Under the pieces are notes generated by a model. The model did no database searches, was not told the DNA's origin, and saw only the letters and a program-made list of their open reading frames with translations. Of a stretch of 64,000 nucleotides of DNA, positions 1 through 12,299 are shown in pieces. Where the stretch lies: the NCBI GenBank assembly GCA_030847615.1, contig JAUMIR010000001.1, positions 67,407,501 through 67,471,500 of the forward strand, written 5' to 3'. The stretch is from Gambelia wislizenii (taxonomy: Eukaryota > Chordata > Lepidosauria > Squamata > Crotaphytidae). Position 1 is the first letter of the stretch; the number at the start of each line of letters is the position of its first letter. The position numbers were made by a program, and so were the translations under genes.

Positions 1-3000
1 TTCAGTTATATGGAGCATGTTGCAGCCACAAGTCAGCATGCCAGTGACAGGACTGGCATTCTCTGTGCAGAAGCTGCCAGTCTTTAAAGTGCTGTCTTCA
101 CATTCCAGTGTTTTTCATTTGCCCTGATTGGCCTTGGATGATGTTTAATAAATGAGCACGACGTTTACAGAGAAAGATCTCCCATAGTGCCTTGGAAAAT
201 TGCATTTTAACGAGGACCAATTTACGTTTCGTGATAATGAACTGCAGGCTAGAGACTGTGGTTATCACAGGAAGCTTACAATCCTAGTCTGCTTGGCAGC
301 GAAAGAGGAAGGCAAAGGCATCTGAGTGCTCCTCAGTTTTACCCCAAACAGAGAACCATGTCAGGCCAGCCTTCTGTTTGATGCCAGCAGGGTGAGGAGG
401 AGGTTGCCTACCCCATATGTAAAAATAAATGACTAAGCATGTAGGTCTGGTCTATGCAGAAAGCAGAAGCCAAAGCCTACTGGCAGTCCCAAGCAGGGTT
501 GTCAGTTGTTGCATGGTTAGGTAAATCTCACTTGGGACCATTGATATGATTAAGTCAAATGATACAGAAATTAGGTGGCAGAGACTTGAGATGACAGAAG
601 AGACTGTAGCACATCAGACTGCAGTAGCAGACCATAATATGTTCCAGTTTGTGAAAGATTCTTTTACAAGAAAGAAACTATTCATAGGTGAGGGGGCAGT
701 GTAACCATTTAATAGATAACTTGATGGGTACATAGATACAAGATCACTGCTGGACTCTTAGTTACAAGCAGACCATGTTTATTCAGTCAGTTTCATTGAG
801 GAATCGTACTATAGCCAGTATAACATAGCCCAAAATACTTTAATGCCTAAGGCATAGCTCAAATGTAGTCCCTCCCATCCCCGTTCACTGGCTAGGGCCA
901 ATACATTGAGAGGTCATGCTGCACCATTGGAACACCAATTCCTGCTTTCATTTTCATCAGTCACAGTACTGCTTGAGGAATGTTGTTTTCCTGTTACATG
1001 GAAGAGCTAGCCCAGGCGGCAGCTTATTTTTACTGATTGTTAAATGTACAAGTCTGTATTAAAGTACAGGCAAAAGCTTTGTATTTTAGATTACAGCTGC
1101 TTTTCTGGGTTCCTTGCTTTAAAATTAAGATAATACCCAGAAAAACATCTTATTGGTCTCTGTTGTGGCACAGTGTTACAGGTGTGACTATCAGCTGTAC
1201 TGTACTACGTCATTATTCTAGAATCCCTTCCCCTAGTATCCACCCTGACCTCAGTTAGCCCAGTACTGATTATTATCTAAGCATAATCCTACAGAAATAT
1301 ACACAGTCATATAGGTTAGGACTGTTGTCTTTGGTATTCCTTATGGAGTGGCCATTCACCATGCAAATTTTTGAAGGAGATAAACTTGAGGAATAACAAT
1401 AAAGCAGGGGTACAGGGAACAGGAGGAATGTTTCTAAAGGGACATTCAAAATAAAAAGCTTGTAAGGAAGCCATAAGAGGAACTGATACTTCCACTGCAA
1501 CTCCCACCCCCCAAAACCCCAATGATTCTGTGGTCAAGGAATTTAGATACTGACAATGCCAACCCTGCTAGTAATCAGAGTGAGGTTCCCTAGTTCAAGC
1601 AGTAGAGGCTGGGGTACCATGAGAATGTAGCAAATTGTCATTTTTTAAAATATTGGACAGAATACTGTACCAGCTTATACTTAGCTAAGTATTTAACTAA
1701 GTAACATCTCCTGGCCCTACCCACCCCCCAACCTGATGGAAACATCATTCAGTCATGCTCCGATTGTTGGCAGGATGGCATTCCTTCTCCTCATGCAGCT
1801 GATGCAGATGGTGGTGGTGGTGTGTTATGATTGTGGCCATAGTGTCAAAATCATGACTAAATAGTGTTTATGAATGCAAAAGCATATTTGTATTATAAGA
1901 AGCTAGAGATCCACCAATTGAAACCAAATGTTTGCTTAGTGGCTCAGTATTGCAGATTGACTCAGGCTTGAAGAAAGGTTATCAGTACTTCTGAGCACAG
2001 GTTCAGCCATGCAGGAATCTGTTCATTCAGTTCCCAGAATGAAGCTTTTAGCCTTTTCACCCACAAAAATATCCCTACTCACATCTTCAGCATAGCACAA
2101 ATTTTAGTTGTTGCTATTGATAAGTAGTTGGAAGTCAAAAACCCTTGCTGAGCAAGTTACTTAGAGGTCTACCAGTAGATCCAAATCTATATATTATTCA
2201 CTTCTACCTGCAAAAGATATTTAACAAGGAAATTCTTTCTGAAAAAATAGTATTTGCACAGAATTTTTCGCTGCTTGAGACCATAAACTGAACTCAACTT
2301 GGTTTGGTTCAGAATTAACTCAATGTTTAGAGATGTAAATTTTCATCCTTGCATACAAGAACAATGGCTATCTCTATTTTTGCCTACAAGAATGATGCCA
2401 GACTATAAGGTCATGGGCCAGACTATAAGAATTTTCACACATTTTTGATAATTTTTCATACTTTTCTGTGGGCCTTTTCTGTGAAAACTGGTTTGTCAAA
2501 AACATTTTTGCATAGAAAGTATTTTGCACAAATACTTTTTAAACAAAATACACACAGGCTGACATCCTGTGTTCAATAATTCAATTCAATTATTGTAATT
2601 CAATAATTACAATGTCATAAACCCACCATACATCATAATTGTATGAATTCACTTTCATGGTCATTGAACCATTGCAATTACCAAAAGGCCCCCAAATAGC
2701 CTACTTTTCAAGCCTTGCAGCCCCCCTCCAGGTCCTGCCATAGCTGCCTGCTACATCACACCCCACAACTGAGAGAGGGCTGGATACATCATCACTTACC
2801 ACCTGCTCTCTAATGCCTCAGAAATTCCCTTGCTGGGGGTGACCTGCAGGTAGAGTTTTTGGGGGGAGACCTAGCTGGGTCATCATAGCTATGTCTCCTG
2901 GTGCAGGATCTTGACCATTGTTTCCTGTGTAATAAATGTTTTTGCACACACAAAAAAGGGTTTTGTGGGAGAAATTATTTCCTTTTGCAAAAAAAAAAAA

Positions 3001-3780
3001 AGGTACAGAATTTGGGGGGGAGATTTTCTTGTCAGGGTCCTTTGCTTCATCACAGACAAGAAAATTTGTGAGTACTTTCTACATACCTTGTGTTAACAAG
3101 TGTTCTCAGTGAGCAGTCAGGAAAAGCTCTTATTATTTTCCAAGAGTTCTCTCATGGCTAATAATGCTACCTTGTGCAGACAGATGATGCTGCATGCCCA
3201 TGCATTAGTTTATTGTGCCCTGAGAATGATACTCTGGTTTGGTACTCCATGCATGACGGAAGTTGTAGGGAAATGTGGATGCCATTCTTTTGTGACTGAT
3301 AGCTGGCAGCATGAGATCATTTTGTAAATTATATGTACATTTTTTAAAGTTCAGGTAATTTCACAGCATTCAGTGATAGGCTTATCTAAAGTAAGGGGTT
3401 AACACTGAAGGAGTTCTATGCATACGCCTACAAAGCATCTGGCTTTGGGCAGCTGGTCTGCTGAATGCTGATCAGGCAGTCAAAGAATCTCATTTAACAT
3501 TCTGAGCCAGAGAAGAACGTCTGACGCATATGACACTCAATTCATAATACAGCCAAGCATTACAAGCTGGACAAATACCTATATTGAACCAGATAATTAT
3601 GAACTTCAGCACCACCACTAGCTACAGAGGGATTCAGACCTCATATTCTGAGCAGGGAACTTCTCCCTTTAACTCTGTTCTTTTCTGTAGTGGTGATTTT
3701 CAGAATGGAATAGTCAGGAAAGAGACATAGTGTATATATGTGTTTAAACAAAAGTGTTAGGAAGTTTAACAACTATATTT
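1..3780. other. No recognised gene; unique-looking sequence
   Basis: I see no exon, RNA gene or confidently named repeat. The short open frames have no family features. There is a poly(A) run near 2989-3001 and an A/T-rich imperfect inverted stretch near 2575-2612. The segment around 1675-1715 shares wording with 19370-19400, so a low-copy dispersed repeat is possible. Composition is ordinary and AT-rich. Confidence 0.5.
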
Positions 3781-4023
3781 TTTTTTACTCCAAGGGCAAA
3801 ACAGTGGTGGTGTTATAGTCAAGCTTAGCCACTGTATGGATATGTGCTGCTATACTAGGTAGATAAGGTATAAAGCCAGGGTGGACAAACTGTAGCCAAT
3901 AGAGTGTGTGTGCCCTTATTCCTCTTAATTTGGGAGGAGCCAAAAAGTTTGGCCCTGAAAATAGCCAATAGATCTGCCCTAAACCTCTGGAGGTGGGTGC
4001 TATTGGAGCTTTTGTTACATTTG

Positions 4024-4065
4024 CATGGCAGAGGGTTGGCCCTTGTGGTCTCTTCCAACTCTGTG
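4024..4065 (+). repeat. CR1 LINE 3'-end fragment
   Basis: About 40 bases match the CR1 3' segment seen in the larger copies here (catggcag, then gttgg, then cccttgtggtctcttccaac). No coding part remains. The preceding 3830-4020 is not recognised. Confidence 0.6.
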
Positions 4066-4249
4066 TTTTTGAGAGCCCCTCACCTTCTCCACCCTGTATT
4101 GGCCTCTTTTTCTCAAAAACAGGAAGTGAAGTGACCAAAACAGGAAGTCCAATCACTTTCTGTGTTTTTAAAGGTCTGCATAGGCCTAAAATAGCTTGTA
4201 GGAGGAGTAAGACAAAATGCATAAAAATGTGTCACAATAGTCAGTGAAG

Positions 4250-4475
4250 GGAGCCCTGGTGGCGCAGTGGTTAAATGCTGGTACTGCAAGCCACAACGTT
4301 ATGAATTCGATCCCAGAGGGTTCCAGAGGACTCGGCCTTCCATCCTTCTGTACATCAGTAAAATGAGTACCCAGCTTGTTGAGGACAATTAGTTAACACA
4401 TTGTAAACTGCTTAGGGAGTGTTTTGGCACTGATAAGCGGTATAGAAATATCAATGCTATTACAATTGCTATAGC
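4250..4475 (+). mobile_element. tRNA-derived SINE, ggagccctggtgg family
   Basis: The head ggagccctggtggcgcagtg carries a tRNA-like A box (gtggcgcagtggtt), and a B-box-like gaattcgatccc follows about 40 bases on. The body ends in a gataagcggtatagaaat segment and a degenerate (gctatt)n tail. Three more copies lie at 21030-21268 (-), 23953-24168 (+) and 32098-32368 (-). The promoter boxes imply Pol III transcription and LINE-driven mobilisation in trans; that is family knowledge, not seen here. A CR1 begins within a few bases of its tail. Confidence 0.75.
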
Positions 4476-4479
4476 AATG

Positions 4480-6207
4480 AGACACACCCCCTTCCCCTCC
4501 TTTGACCTTTGGTGGGGGCAAACAATTAACAATGGGAGGTGCAGCCCGCCAGGGTCTTATATGGGTGAATCAACCTGAGGATAATGGAACACAGGACACA
4601 ATAGGGGAAATCCAGCACAGAATAAGCAAAGAGGTAGTACAGGAATACCTTCTTAATCTAAATGAATTTAAATCTCCAAGACCAGATGAACTACATCCAA
4701 GGGTATTAAAAGAGCTGGCAAATGTAATCTCAGAGCCATTGGCAATAATCTTGGAGAACTCTTGGAGAACAGGAGAAGTCCCAGCAGACTGGAGGAGGGC
4801 AAACGTTGTCCCCATCTTCAAAAAGGGTGAAAAAGAGGATCCCAACAATTATCGTCCAGTTAGTCTGACATCAATACCAGGGAAGATTCTAGAGCAGATC
4901 ATTAAACAGAGTGTCTGTGAATATTTAGAAGGCAATGCCATAATCACAAAAAGTCAACATGGGTTTCAGAGTAACAAGTCATGCCAGACTAATCTGATCT
5001 CTTTTTTTTGATAAAATGATCAGCTTGGGAGATGAAGGGAACACTGTGGATATCGCATACCTTGATTTCAGTAAGGCTTTTGATAAGTTTCACCATGACA
5101 TTCTTGCAAACAAGCTTGTAAAATGTGGCTAGACACATTAATTGTTAAATGGATTTGTAATTGGTTGACCAGCCAAACCCAAAGGGTGCTCAGCAGTGGC
5201 TCCCCTTCGTCTTGGAAAGGTGTAACCAGCAGGGTGCCACAGGGTTCTGTCCTGGGCCCAGTGCTATTCAACATCTTTATTAATGAATTGGATGACAGAA
5301 TTAGGGGCGTACTTATCAAATTTGCAGATGACCAAATTAGGAGGAGTAGCTAATACCCTAGAGGACAGGATCAAAATTCAAAATGACCTGGATAGACTGG
5401 AGAGCTGGGCCAAAGCTAACAAAATGAAATTCAATACAGAGAAATGTAAGGTACTGCACTTAGGGTGGAAAAACAAAAAGCATAGATATAGAATGGGGGA
5501 AACCTGGCTGAACAAGGATCTAGGAGTCTTAGTAGACCACAAGTTGAACATGAGTCAACTTGTCAAAAGTGTGATGCGGCAGCTAAAAAGGCCAATGCAA
5601 TTTTGGGCTTCATCAATAGAAGTATAGTGTCTAGATCAAGGGAAGTCATAGTGCTACTCTAGTCTGCCTTGGTCAGGCCTCACCTAGAATACTGTGTCCA
5701 ATTCTGGGCACCACAATTCAAAAAGGATATTGACAAATTGGAGTGTGTCCAGAGGAGGGCAACTAAAATGGTGAAAGGTCTGGAAACCATGCCATATGAG
5801 GAAAGACTTAGGGAGCTGGGTGTGTTTAGCCTGGAAAAAAGACAGTTAAGGGGCAATATGATAACCCTGTTTAAGTATCTGAAGGGGTGTCACATTGAGG
5901 ATGGAGCAAGCTTGTTTTCTGCTGCTCCAGAGACTAGAACACAGAACAATGGATACAAGCTCCAGGAACAGAGATTCCACCTCAACATTAGGAGGAACTT
6001 TCTGACAGTAAGAGCTGTTTGGCAGTGGAACACACTCCCTCAGAGCGTGGTGGGGTCTCCTTCCTTGGAGGTCTGTAAACAGAGGCTGGATGGCCATCTG
6101 TCAGGGATGCTTTGATCATGATTTCCTGCATGGCAGGAGGTTGGACTAGATGGCCCTTGTGGTCTCTTCCAACTCTACAATTCTATGATTCATATGATTC
6201 TACGAAT
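4480..6207 (+). pseudogene. CR1 LINE, reverse transcriptase half, frameshifted
   Basis: This is a 5'-truncated CR1 retrotransposon. The reading begins in the reverse transcriptase fingers (IFKKGEKEDPNNYRPVSLTS near 4810-4870). It continues through motif A (YLDFSKAFD, 5058-5084), motif B ([17 protein letters not shown], near 5235-5285) and motif C (KFADD, near 5319-5333), and ends in the CR1 C-terminal domain (5669-6115). It is broken by shifts near the T-run at 5003-5010, between 5090 and 5123, right after FADD (two bases missing, about 5335) and near 5600. The 3' end is CR1-typical, ending in degenerate attctatg octamers near 6180-6207. It cannot encode an active enzyme. Upstream it abuts a SINE. 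Other CR1 pieces in the window share this 3' end. Confidence 0.9.
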
Positions 6208-7174
6208 GCAGTACAACGAATAACAGCCTGTTGCTCAAGCCACACTTAGAAACAAAGGTGAATACTTAATAGTATCTCAAGCTGCTACTTGCACAAGAGG
6301 GATTATTAGACAAAAATTAATTTTATTGAAGGACATTTTCTCAGATTCCCACATTTGAACTAGCATAGAAAATGCCATTGAGATTTTCAGCTTTGGAGTT
6401 GTCTGTGAGTAACTGATCATGATAATTCAAACTTTTACATTTCAGTATTTAGATGGACAATTTTTATCTGTGTGTTCTGAATGCCCTATTTTTACACTGC
6501 ACTTTGTGCATTTCTCCTTATAATCACCAACCCACATCAATGGAAAGAAAGTCTAGTATGCCTTTTCTTTTCTCATTTCAGCTTTATATACAACTTTCCA
6601 CAAGCATGTAGTTTGACAGTGTTTACCTTTTAGCTTTAAGATAGCCAACTCAGTCCAAAAGTCATTTCTGAAATTCAAATACTACATTTCCTGCTCTTAG
6701 AAACCAAAATGTTCCTGAGAAATACATGTGTTCTATTTTAAGATTTCTTGATCAGAAATAAAGATAATTTTAATTTTTTAATGGTTTATTTTCTAGTTCA
6801 GCATTTGCTTTACTTTCTAGCTCAGTGTTTAAATTCTATTTGTAAACATGGATGCACATTCTACTCATGTGACACATCATTGATACAATTTTCTATAATG
6901 AAGCAACTTTTGTTTGCGAAATCTGGGGCTAGGGCCATAGTTTAGTGACAGAACATATGCTTTACCTTATTTGTCCCCACACTGGTGCTCTCCAAGCTGG
7001 CTGGAGATGATGGGAGGTTTAGTCCAACTCATCTGGTGTCTACCAGATTATAGAAGAATGCTCTGCATGCATGAGGACTCAGGTTTTATTCCTTACTTCT
7101 CCAGGATTTCAGGCAAGATTCTTGTCTAGCCCAGAAATTATTAGACGTGGGGAAACATGGCAAAAAATGCATCC
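6208..7174. other. No recognised gene
   Basis: Low-complexity AT-rich sequence. The only repeat-like piece is near 6995-7050 (gatgatgggaggtttagtcc), which resembles one arm of the small 'actacaactcccat' inverted repeats listed elsewhere in this window. Confidence 0.45.
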
Positions 7175-7425
7175 CCATCTGTGTCAGAAGAATGCTAGAA
7201 GAACAGAAAGGGCAACATTATCAGATGCCTGCATCCTCAGCCGTTCCCAGGGCATAGTGCTGCCACGGATGAGGCTTCACTTTTGAATCGACGGGGACAA
7301 GCTGCCCATAAAAAGAGACACTTTACTCATGCCTGTGCCACACCCCTGGGATGCTGAAGGATGTTGTCGTCTGATAATATCCCTGTTCCTGCTCGCGTCG
7401 CAATCTTCTGACGTGGCTTTTGCTG
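7175..7425. repeat. Foldback element (imperfect inverted repeat)
   Basis: The sequence at about 7184-7272 pairs with the reverse complement of about 7325-7412 at roughly 75-80% by eye. Landmarks are gtcagaag against cttctgac at the outer ends and cattatcagatg against the complement of cgtctgataatat. The two strands therefore read similar short peptides, which is a by-product. It is probably a non-autonomous DNA element; the family is not known. Confidence 0.6.
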
Positions 7426-8929
7426 CATCTGATAACCTTCTTAGTTGAAAATGACCTCCAGCAGGCAAAGTATGTGCTCTACCACTGAGCGGTAGTGTTT
7501 CACTAGGTATTACCTGGTGGTCTCCCTAAACCAAGACCAACCCTGTGTAGTTCTGAAATCAGTTAAGGTCAGACATGTCGCAGATATTGCAGTGGTTAGA
7601 TCAGTCCTGCTACGGCTTCCAAAGTTGGCAGGCATTCATACAATTTTACCTGCAGCTCAGGATATCAGTTGGGCTGTGGCGAAAATAGCTGGTCCCTGAC
7701 TGCCAAGATGGCTGTTTTTCTGCTGTTATAGCAGGAAGTGCTCATTGAATTCACTGGAAATTGCTGGGGTTGGAGGGAGAGGGTATGTGTGTGTGTTTGG
7801 CCATGTGTAAAGCCACCGTGCCAACACTGAAGCTGAAAAGCTTTTGGATTTTGGGTTAGAGAGACAAATGTTTTAATTTTGTATAAACCATGCTGGATCA
7901 TATTTCCATCTTGTTTAGAGAGGCCTGAAGCATAGCTGTTGGAAATTTCATCCACTCTACTCAAAATAGCAGCAGGAATCATTGTTCCTGGTGGCTCCAC
8001 TCACTGCTCTGGCACATTCTCAGTGAGTAGTCCAGATTTATTGACTCACATTTTAAGAGGTGTGTTTTAAGAAGTGAGAAGCAAGTATTATGTGAATTAT
8101 TATGCTACAGTTTCACAACAAAAAAAAGATTAGCAAACTTTGGGGGAGCCAATAATGATGGGTCTCAGTAACCCACTGAAATCACAGGACATGGTTAAAA
8201 ATGTGTTCCATTGCCCTCTGCTGGCTGGACCCAGAACTGGTACAGCAAAGGTAAACTAGTTATTCACTCAATAACCCTGTTGTTTAAGGGCCAGACTACA
8301 CACTAGACTCAGTTGTGTAAGAGAACCTCAACAATGTACTTTTGCAGAAAAGCAACACCTAGACGGATGATTCTGAGCAAAGAAACAAGAGCATTTGCTT
8401 TACTTTCCACCCATTTCTGTTGGTATGGCTCCCACCCCCCTCCAACAACAGAAGCAGCATCCTGATCAGAGCTAGGCATCTTTTTAATTTTCCAGAAAAA
8501 TGTACAGCCCCCCCCATACATTCATTGTTCCAATGCACCATATTTTCCCTCATTTCCTCTTGAGGTTTTCCAAGTCTTTGTGCAGCAAAAGTCCTACAAA
8601 GAAAGTTTGATTCAAATCCATCAATCTGTTCTTCAGATTACTGGGCTGCACTATGCACACACACACACACATGCACACACACATAATTAGTTATTTGTCT
8701 TGGGGGAGGGGAAACCTATAAAAATGCCAACCCCATTTATCCTCTTCAGAATAAGGTACAATTCAGCAAGAAATCAATACTTTAATATTAACATTTCATG
8801 CACAGAGAATTACATAACAGTTCCTAAGAAATTCCCTGGAGTGTACTATGTTGCTGGCATTGTAGAAAATTAGACATGGCTCACAACCTGGAAATGATTT
8901 GAGGTTTCAGGATCACAGATTAGAAACAA
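7426..8929. other. No recognised gene; includes a (CA)n run
   Basis: No gene is visible. A broken (CA)n microsatellite lies at about 8653-8687. The short open frames on both strands show no domain. The rest looks like unique AT-rich sequence. Confidence 0.45.
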
Positions 8930-9028
8930 TACCTTTTGGGACTACAGTTCCCAGAATGCCCAGTCAGCATGGCTAGTGGGAATGTTGGCTGGCAGATTCT
9001 GGGAGCTGTTATCCAACTAGAAAATTTT
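8930..9028. repeat. Small inverted repeat, 'actacagttcccag' family
   Basis: The arms gggactacagttcccagaat and attctgggagctgttatcc face each other about 35 bases apart. Similar pieces occur near 10220-10275, 28685-28765, 29725-29870, 55365-55450 and 59320-59445. It is a short miniature element common in squamate-type sequence; the class is not assigned. Confidence 0.5.
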
Positions 9029-9039
9029 GCCTAACTGTA

Positions 9040-10980
9040 CCCATGACAGGTAAATATCAGTGAGTTCTAAGAGCAGATGCTTCAGCCCCAGCAGCTGCCC
9101 AAAAGTGCAGCACACCAACCTCTGGCCTGTGGAAGGGGCAGCTCAAGGCCACCAAATCAATTCAGATTCCAGGGTAATCACACAAGACAAATGCACTTGT
9201 GTACAAGAAGATGCATTGATGAATGGGTGCAACAGGTATTTCACAGCAAAGCCAAAGTTTTCCCTATTACAGAGGGCCCTAATCAGAATTGCCCTTCAAG
9301 ACTACCAGGCCACCAGATGTGTGTGTACATCTCCCAGCCCTGGAAAAGCCAACAGTGTGGCAATAGAGCAAGAGCTCATGTAAGTTGCCCAAACAGCAGG
9401 ACAAAGACAATGCCTTTTCCTTTTAAAGGAGAGGTAGGCAACTCTGGCAGGTTGAGAGAGGGGATTTTTCTGCCCCAGGGACCACACAGGCTGGCAAAAA
9501 TGCCTTCAAAAAGGATCCAATTGTCATTTTGAAAAACTGATATTTTTAATGTTAAATAGGAGAAGCAAAACCTGTTTAAAATGGGAATTGCTGCTCTTGG
9601 AAGCTTTCAGGAGCATCAATTCACCCCCCTTTGGGGGGCCAGATCAAGGGAGTACAGAGAGTGATCTGGGGAGTCTGGAGGAGTCAATGGCCATAAAAAC
9701 AGCTTTCAGGATGTACTTCAACCACTGTTCTAGGAGCTCTAAGAATGGATTGGACACCCTCCCCTGCTCCCACCTGACACCCCCCCACACACACACACCA
9801 TAACAAGACTGAAAGGAGGAGAGAAAAACCACTGGCTCCTAAAGGGGAACATGTTACCTCCTAGAAAAAATGCAGATGTTTAGTTAAGGAATCTATCATG
9901 ACCTCTGCCTGACTGACTGTCTTTCAGGCAGAGTAACCCTTTTAATGCCAAAACATCCCTCTCCTGGGGTGACAGCTGTCCCATTCATTACAAGATGTCA
10001 TCAGTTGAAGAGGGAATTAAAGACAGCAGTCACTCCACTCACCTTTGCCAGTTTGTCGAACCATTCTGTCTTTACATGACAGTACGTTCCTGGCACGTTT
10101 CTCAATAATGGAAGTAGCCTTGGTTTCACCCAATGACTTACTTCAATCCCAGGAAGAGGCAACACTATGTGGAGTTGAACTGATATTTCTCAGCATGGTT
10201 AGGACTTTGAAAAGCAGCCATGCTGGCAGGGGCATTCTGGGAGTGATACTCCAAAAAAGTAAAATTTCCAAGCTCTGCTGCTTGTGAAATGTCTTAATCC
10301 CCTGCAGGGCTCGGAATCACATATCTTGTGCTGATGGCAGTTATAGCAGGTATTCGGAAGTGGGGGGAACAACGTATCCCAGTTGTCTTGCACTTGTGTT
10401 CTAAGACAAAACAAGACAGAGAAGGTCTACAATGAGTGCGTATTAATGAACACATGAGGGGGCCAGTAAAGTGCTCTAATGCAACATACAACTAAGCCAG
10501 GCTGCATGTGGGTTTCAGGACAGGCTGAATTAATTTTCTATCCTTTCTTTTGGTGCCAGACTCTTACGGTCAGCTGTAATACTTTGACTCTTGTGGCATA
10601 ATATAGCCAATGTAAGCACTAGAAGATAATGGAAGGACTGAAGGTTATCATATGGGATGTGCAAATAATTAGGAGTTGGGGAACAATACCACAGAGAAGC
10701 ATCAGATACCTGCAGGCTGCTTTGTCCGTTTTGAAGTTAAAGCATGTCTCCCCAAATTCCATAGGGCTTTTTGAAAAGTTTTTTAAAAGCTGAGATTCAG
10801 AGTAAGCAAACAAAAAGTGAAAATGTGTAAAACAGTATAATTATACAGGAAACTGTTGTATGATCACATCCTGTTATCCAGCCGATAGATATCCAGTCAT
10901 AATCAACTTATACCCAAAATAACTAAGCCAACAGGCCTCTGCATATTCCAATATATAATAATAAAACAGAATGACTGTGT
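9040..10980. other. No recognised gene
   Basis: Overlapping frames of 107 and 151 codons at 9060-9532 have no domain or splice context and differ in composition from a coding exon. A (CA)n-like stretch lies at 9783-9800. A repeat piece of the 'cccagaatg' type lies near 10220-10275. Confidence 0.4.
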
Positions 10981-10984
10981 GTAT

Positions 10985-11455
10985 GTGTCTATCTACGGAA
11001 GCCATAACTCACAGGGACATTATTCGGCGTGAGCTCTCATATAAGGCTGCAGCATTGTGGATAGTGCGTCTCCAAGCCTCTCGATGTGAGGCCATGGCGG
11101 ACCATTGGTGGTGATCAATTTGGCCGAGCCTGAGATGTTGTTTCAGGGAGTCATTGTATCACTTTTTTGGAGCACCCCTCTTACGCTGACCCGTGGCGAG
11201 TTCACCATAGAGTACTATTTTTGGGAGGCAATGGTCCTCCATCCTAGAAACGCGCCCTGCCCAGTGCAGCTGTGTTCTCAATATCATGGCCTTAATGCTG
11301 GTGATCCCTGCTTGCTCAAGGACAGCAACATTCGTCACGTAGTCAGTCCAGTGTATATTTAGGATTGTATGTATAAGTGTTGGCGATAGGTGACCCATGT
11401 TTCAGACCCGTAAAGGAGAATAGACAGTACAAAATAGGAGACAGTCATAATTCAA
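10985..11455 (-). pseudogene. Non-LTR retrotransposon C-terminal fragment
   Basis: On the minus strand, 11398-11159 reads HTILNIHWTDYVTNVAVLEQ, later LRTQLHWAG-type residues, SRMEDHCLPK and RGAPKK. After a stop it continues with KDSLKQHL-like, SAMASHREAWRRTIHN and SSRRIMSL residues down to about 10990. This is the region after the polymerase domain of a LINE; the same family is longer at 45575-46349. The clade is uncertain: it is not CR1, L1, L2 or Bov-B by these motifs. It is truncated at both ends and inactive. Confidence 0.75.
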
Positions 11456-11560
11456 AAGGAAGTCAGGGGAGACACCACAGCATTTGACAAAGTTTTTGAT
11501 TGTCGTTCAAGGGATAATCCCCAGATCCAAGTCAAAATTCTAAAAGTGGGCTTCCAAGAG

Positions 11561-11591
11561 GTTTTTTGTTTTTGTTTTTGTTTTTGTTTTA
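11561..11591. repeat. (TTTTTG)n short tandem repeat
   Basis: About five units of tttttg lie between unrecognised flanks. No function is inferred. Confidence 0.8.
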
Positions 11592-11987
11592 AAGGCATGC
11601 CATCGTGGTATTCTGTTTCAAAATTTGACAGGAGTGTTTTTGGTTGTCACCCAAGTCGCAATGGCTGGTTACAAGTCAAAATACCAAATGGGGGACTTCC
11701 TAGAAGGAAAAGAGGAGGTTTCCAAAACTCAACGCAAAAGAATACTGAGGTACTGCTGATAAGATTCCTCAGGTAAACAGGGAGGGGGGAGCAGAAAAAC
11801 AGGAGGTCACATGGATTCCTTTCAATATAGCTTGGGTGCTGCTGAGTACAGTGCAGCTAGGAAACAAGAAAAGCTCTCTGAGGTATTGCTGCTAAGTTTC
11901 CTGACAGGGGGTAGGAAAACAGGAAAAGGCTATAGCACTGCTGCTAAGATTCCAGGAGCTAAGGGCAGGGGAAAGAGGTCTCTTCAG

Positions 11988-12180
11988 AGGTGGCAAATGG
12001 CCCCATTGCTTCAGGATAGTGAATCTGCTCTGGGTTTTATGGCAGCGACTCCACATTTTACACAATATTTGGAGAATAGGATTCAGCATCTTGAATAGCT
12101 CCTGTAAAATCAGAGTAACTTCTGTAAAACCCATTGTGGATTCACCACTCTGAAGCGATGGAGCCATCAGCCACCTCTGA
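11988..12180. repeat. Foldback element with ~58-bp arms
   Basis: The arm 11988-12047 (agaggtggcaaatggcccc onward) pairs with the reverse complement of about 12120-12179 (ending gccatcagccacctctg). A ~72-bp middle also shows weaker symmetry. The upstream 11740-11985 repeats a 'ctgctgataagattcct...aggaaacagg' theme about three times, and the theme reappears at 12185-12225, so the whole unit may be longer. Both strands read the similar MAP-LQ-SES-GF peptide, which explains the open frames here. Confidence 0.6.
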
Positions 12181-12259
12181 TACTGTTGGTAAGATTCCTG
12201 AGTTTAGGGGTGGGGGCAGGAAAATAAAAAGCCGCATGAACCCCTTTTTCAGATATTAG

Positions 12260-12290
12260 GTATGTATCTAGGCAACCCCTAGATACATAC
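12260..12290. repeat. Perfect 13-bp hairpin
   Basis: gtatgtatctagg (12260-12272) is followed by a 5-base loop and its exact complement cctagatacatac (12278-12290). There is no T-run, so it is not terminator-like. It may be a relic of a small TIR element. Confidence 0.75.
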
Positions 12291-12299
12291 TTAATCAGC

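Noticed and set aside
4250..4330. A functional tRNA gene
   Set aside because: A- and B-box-like sequences are present but the cloverleaf and the acceptor 3' part are missing. It is a SINE head, repeated four times in the window.
9060..9532. 107- and 151-codon overlapping frames as an exon
   Set aside because: No domain, no clear splice signals tied to the frame and no conserved features.
11811..12167. Open frames on both strands giving similar peptides
   Set aside because: They are the two arms of an inverted repeat read on opposite strands.
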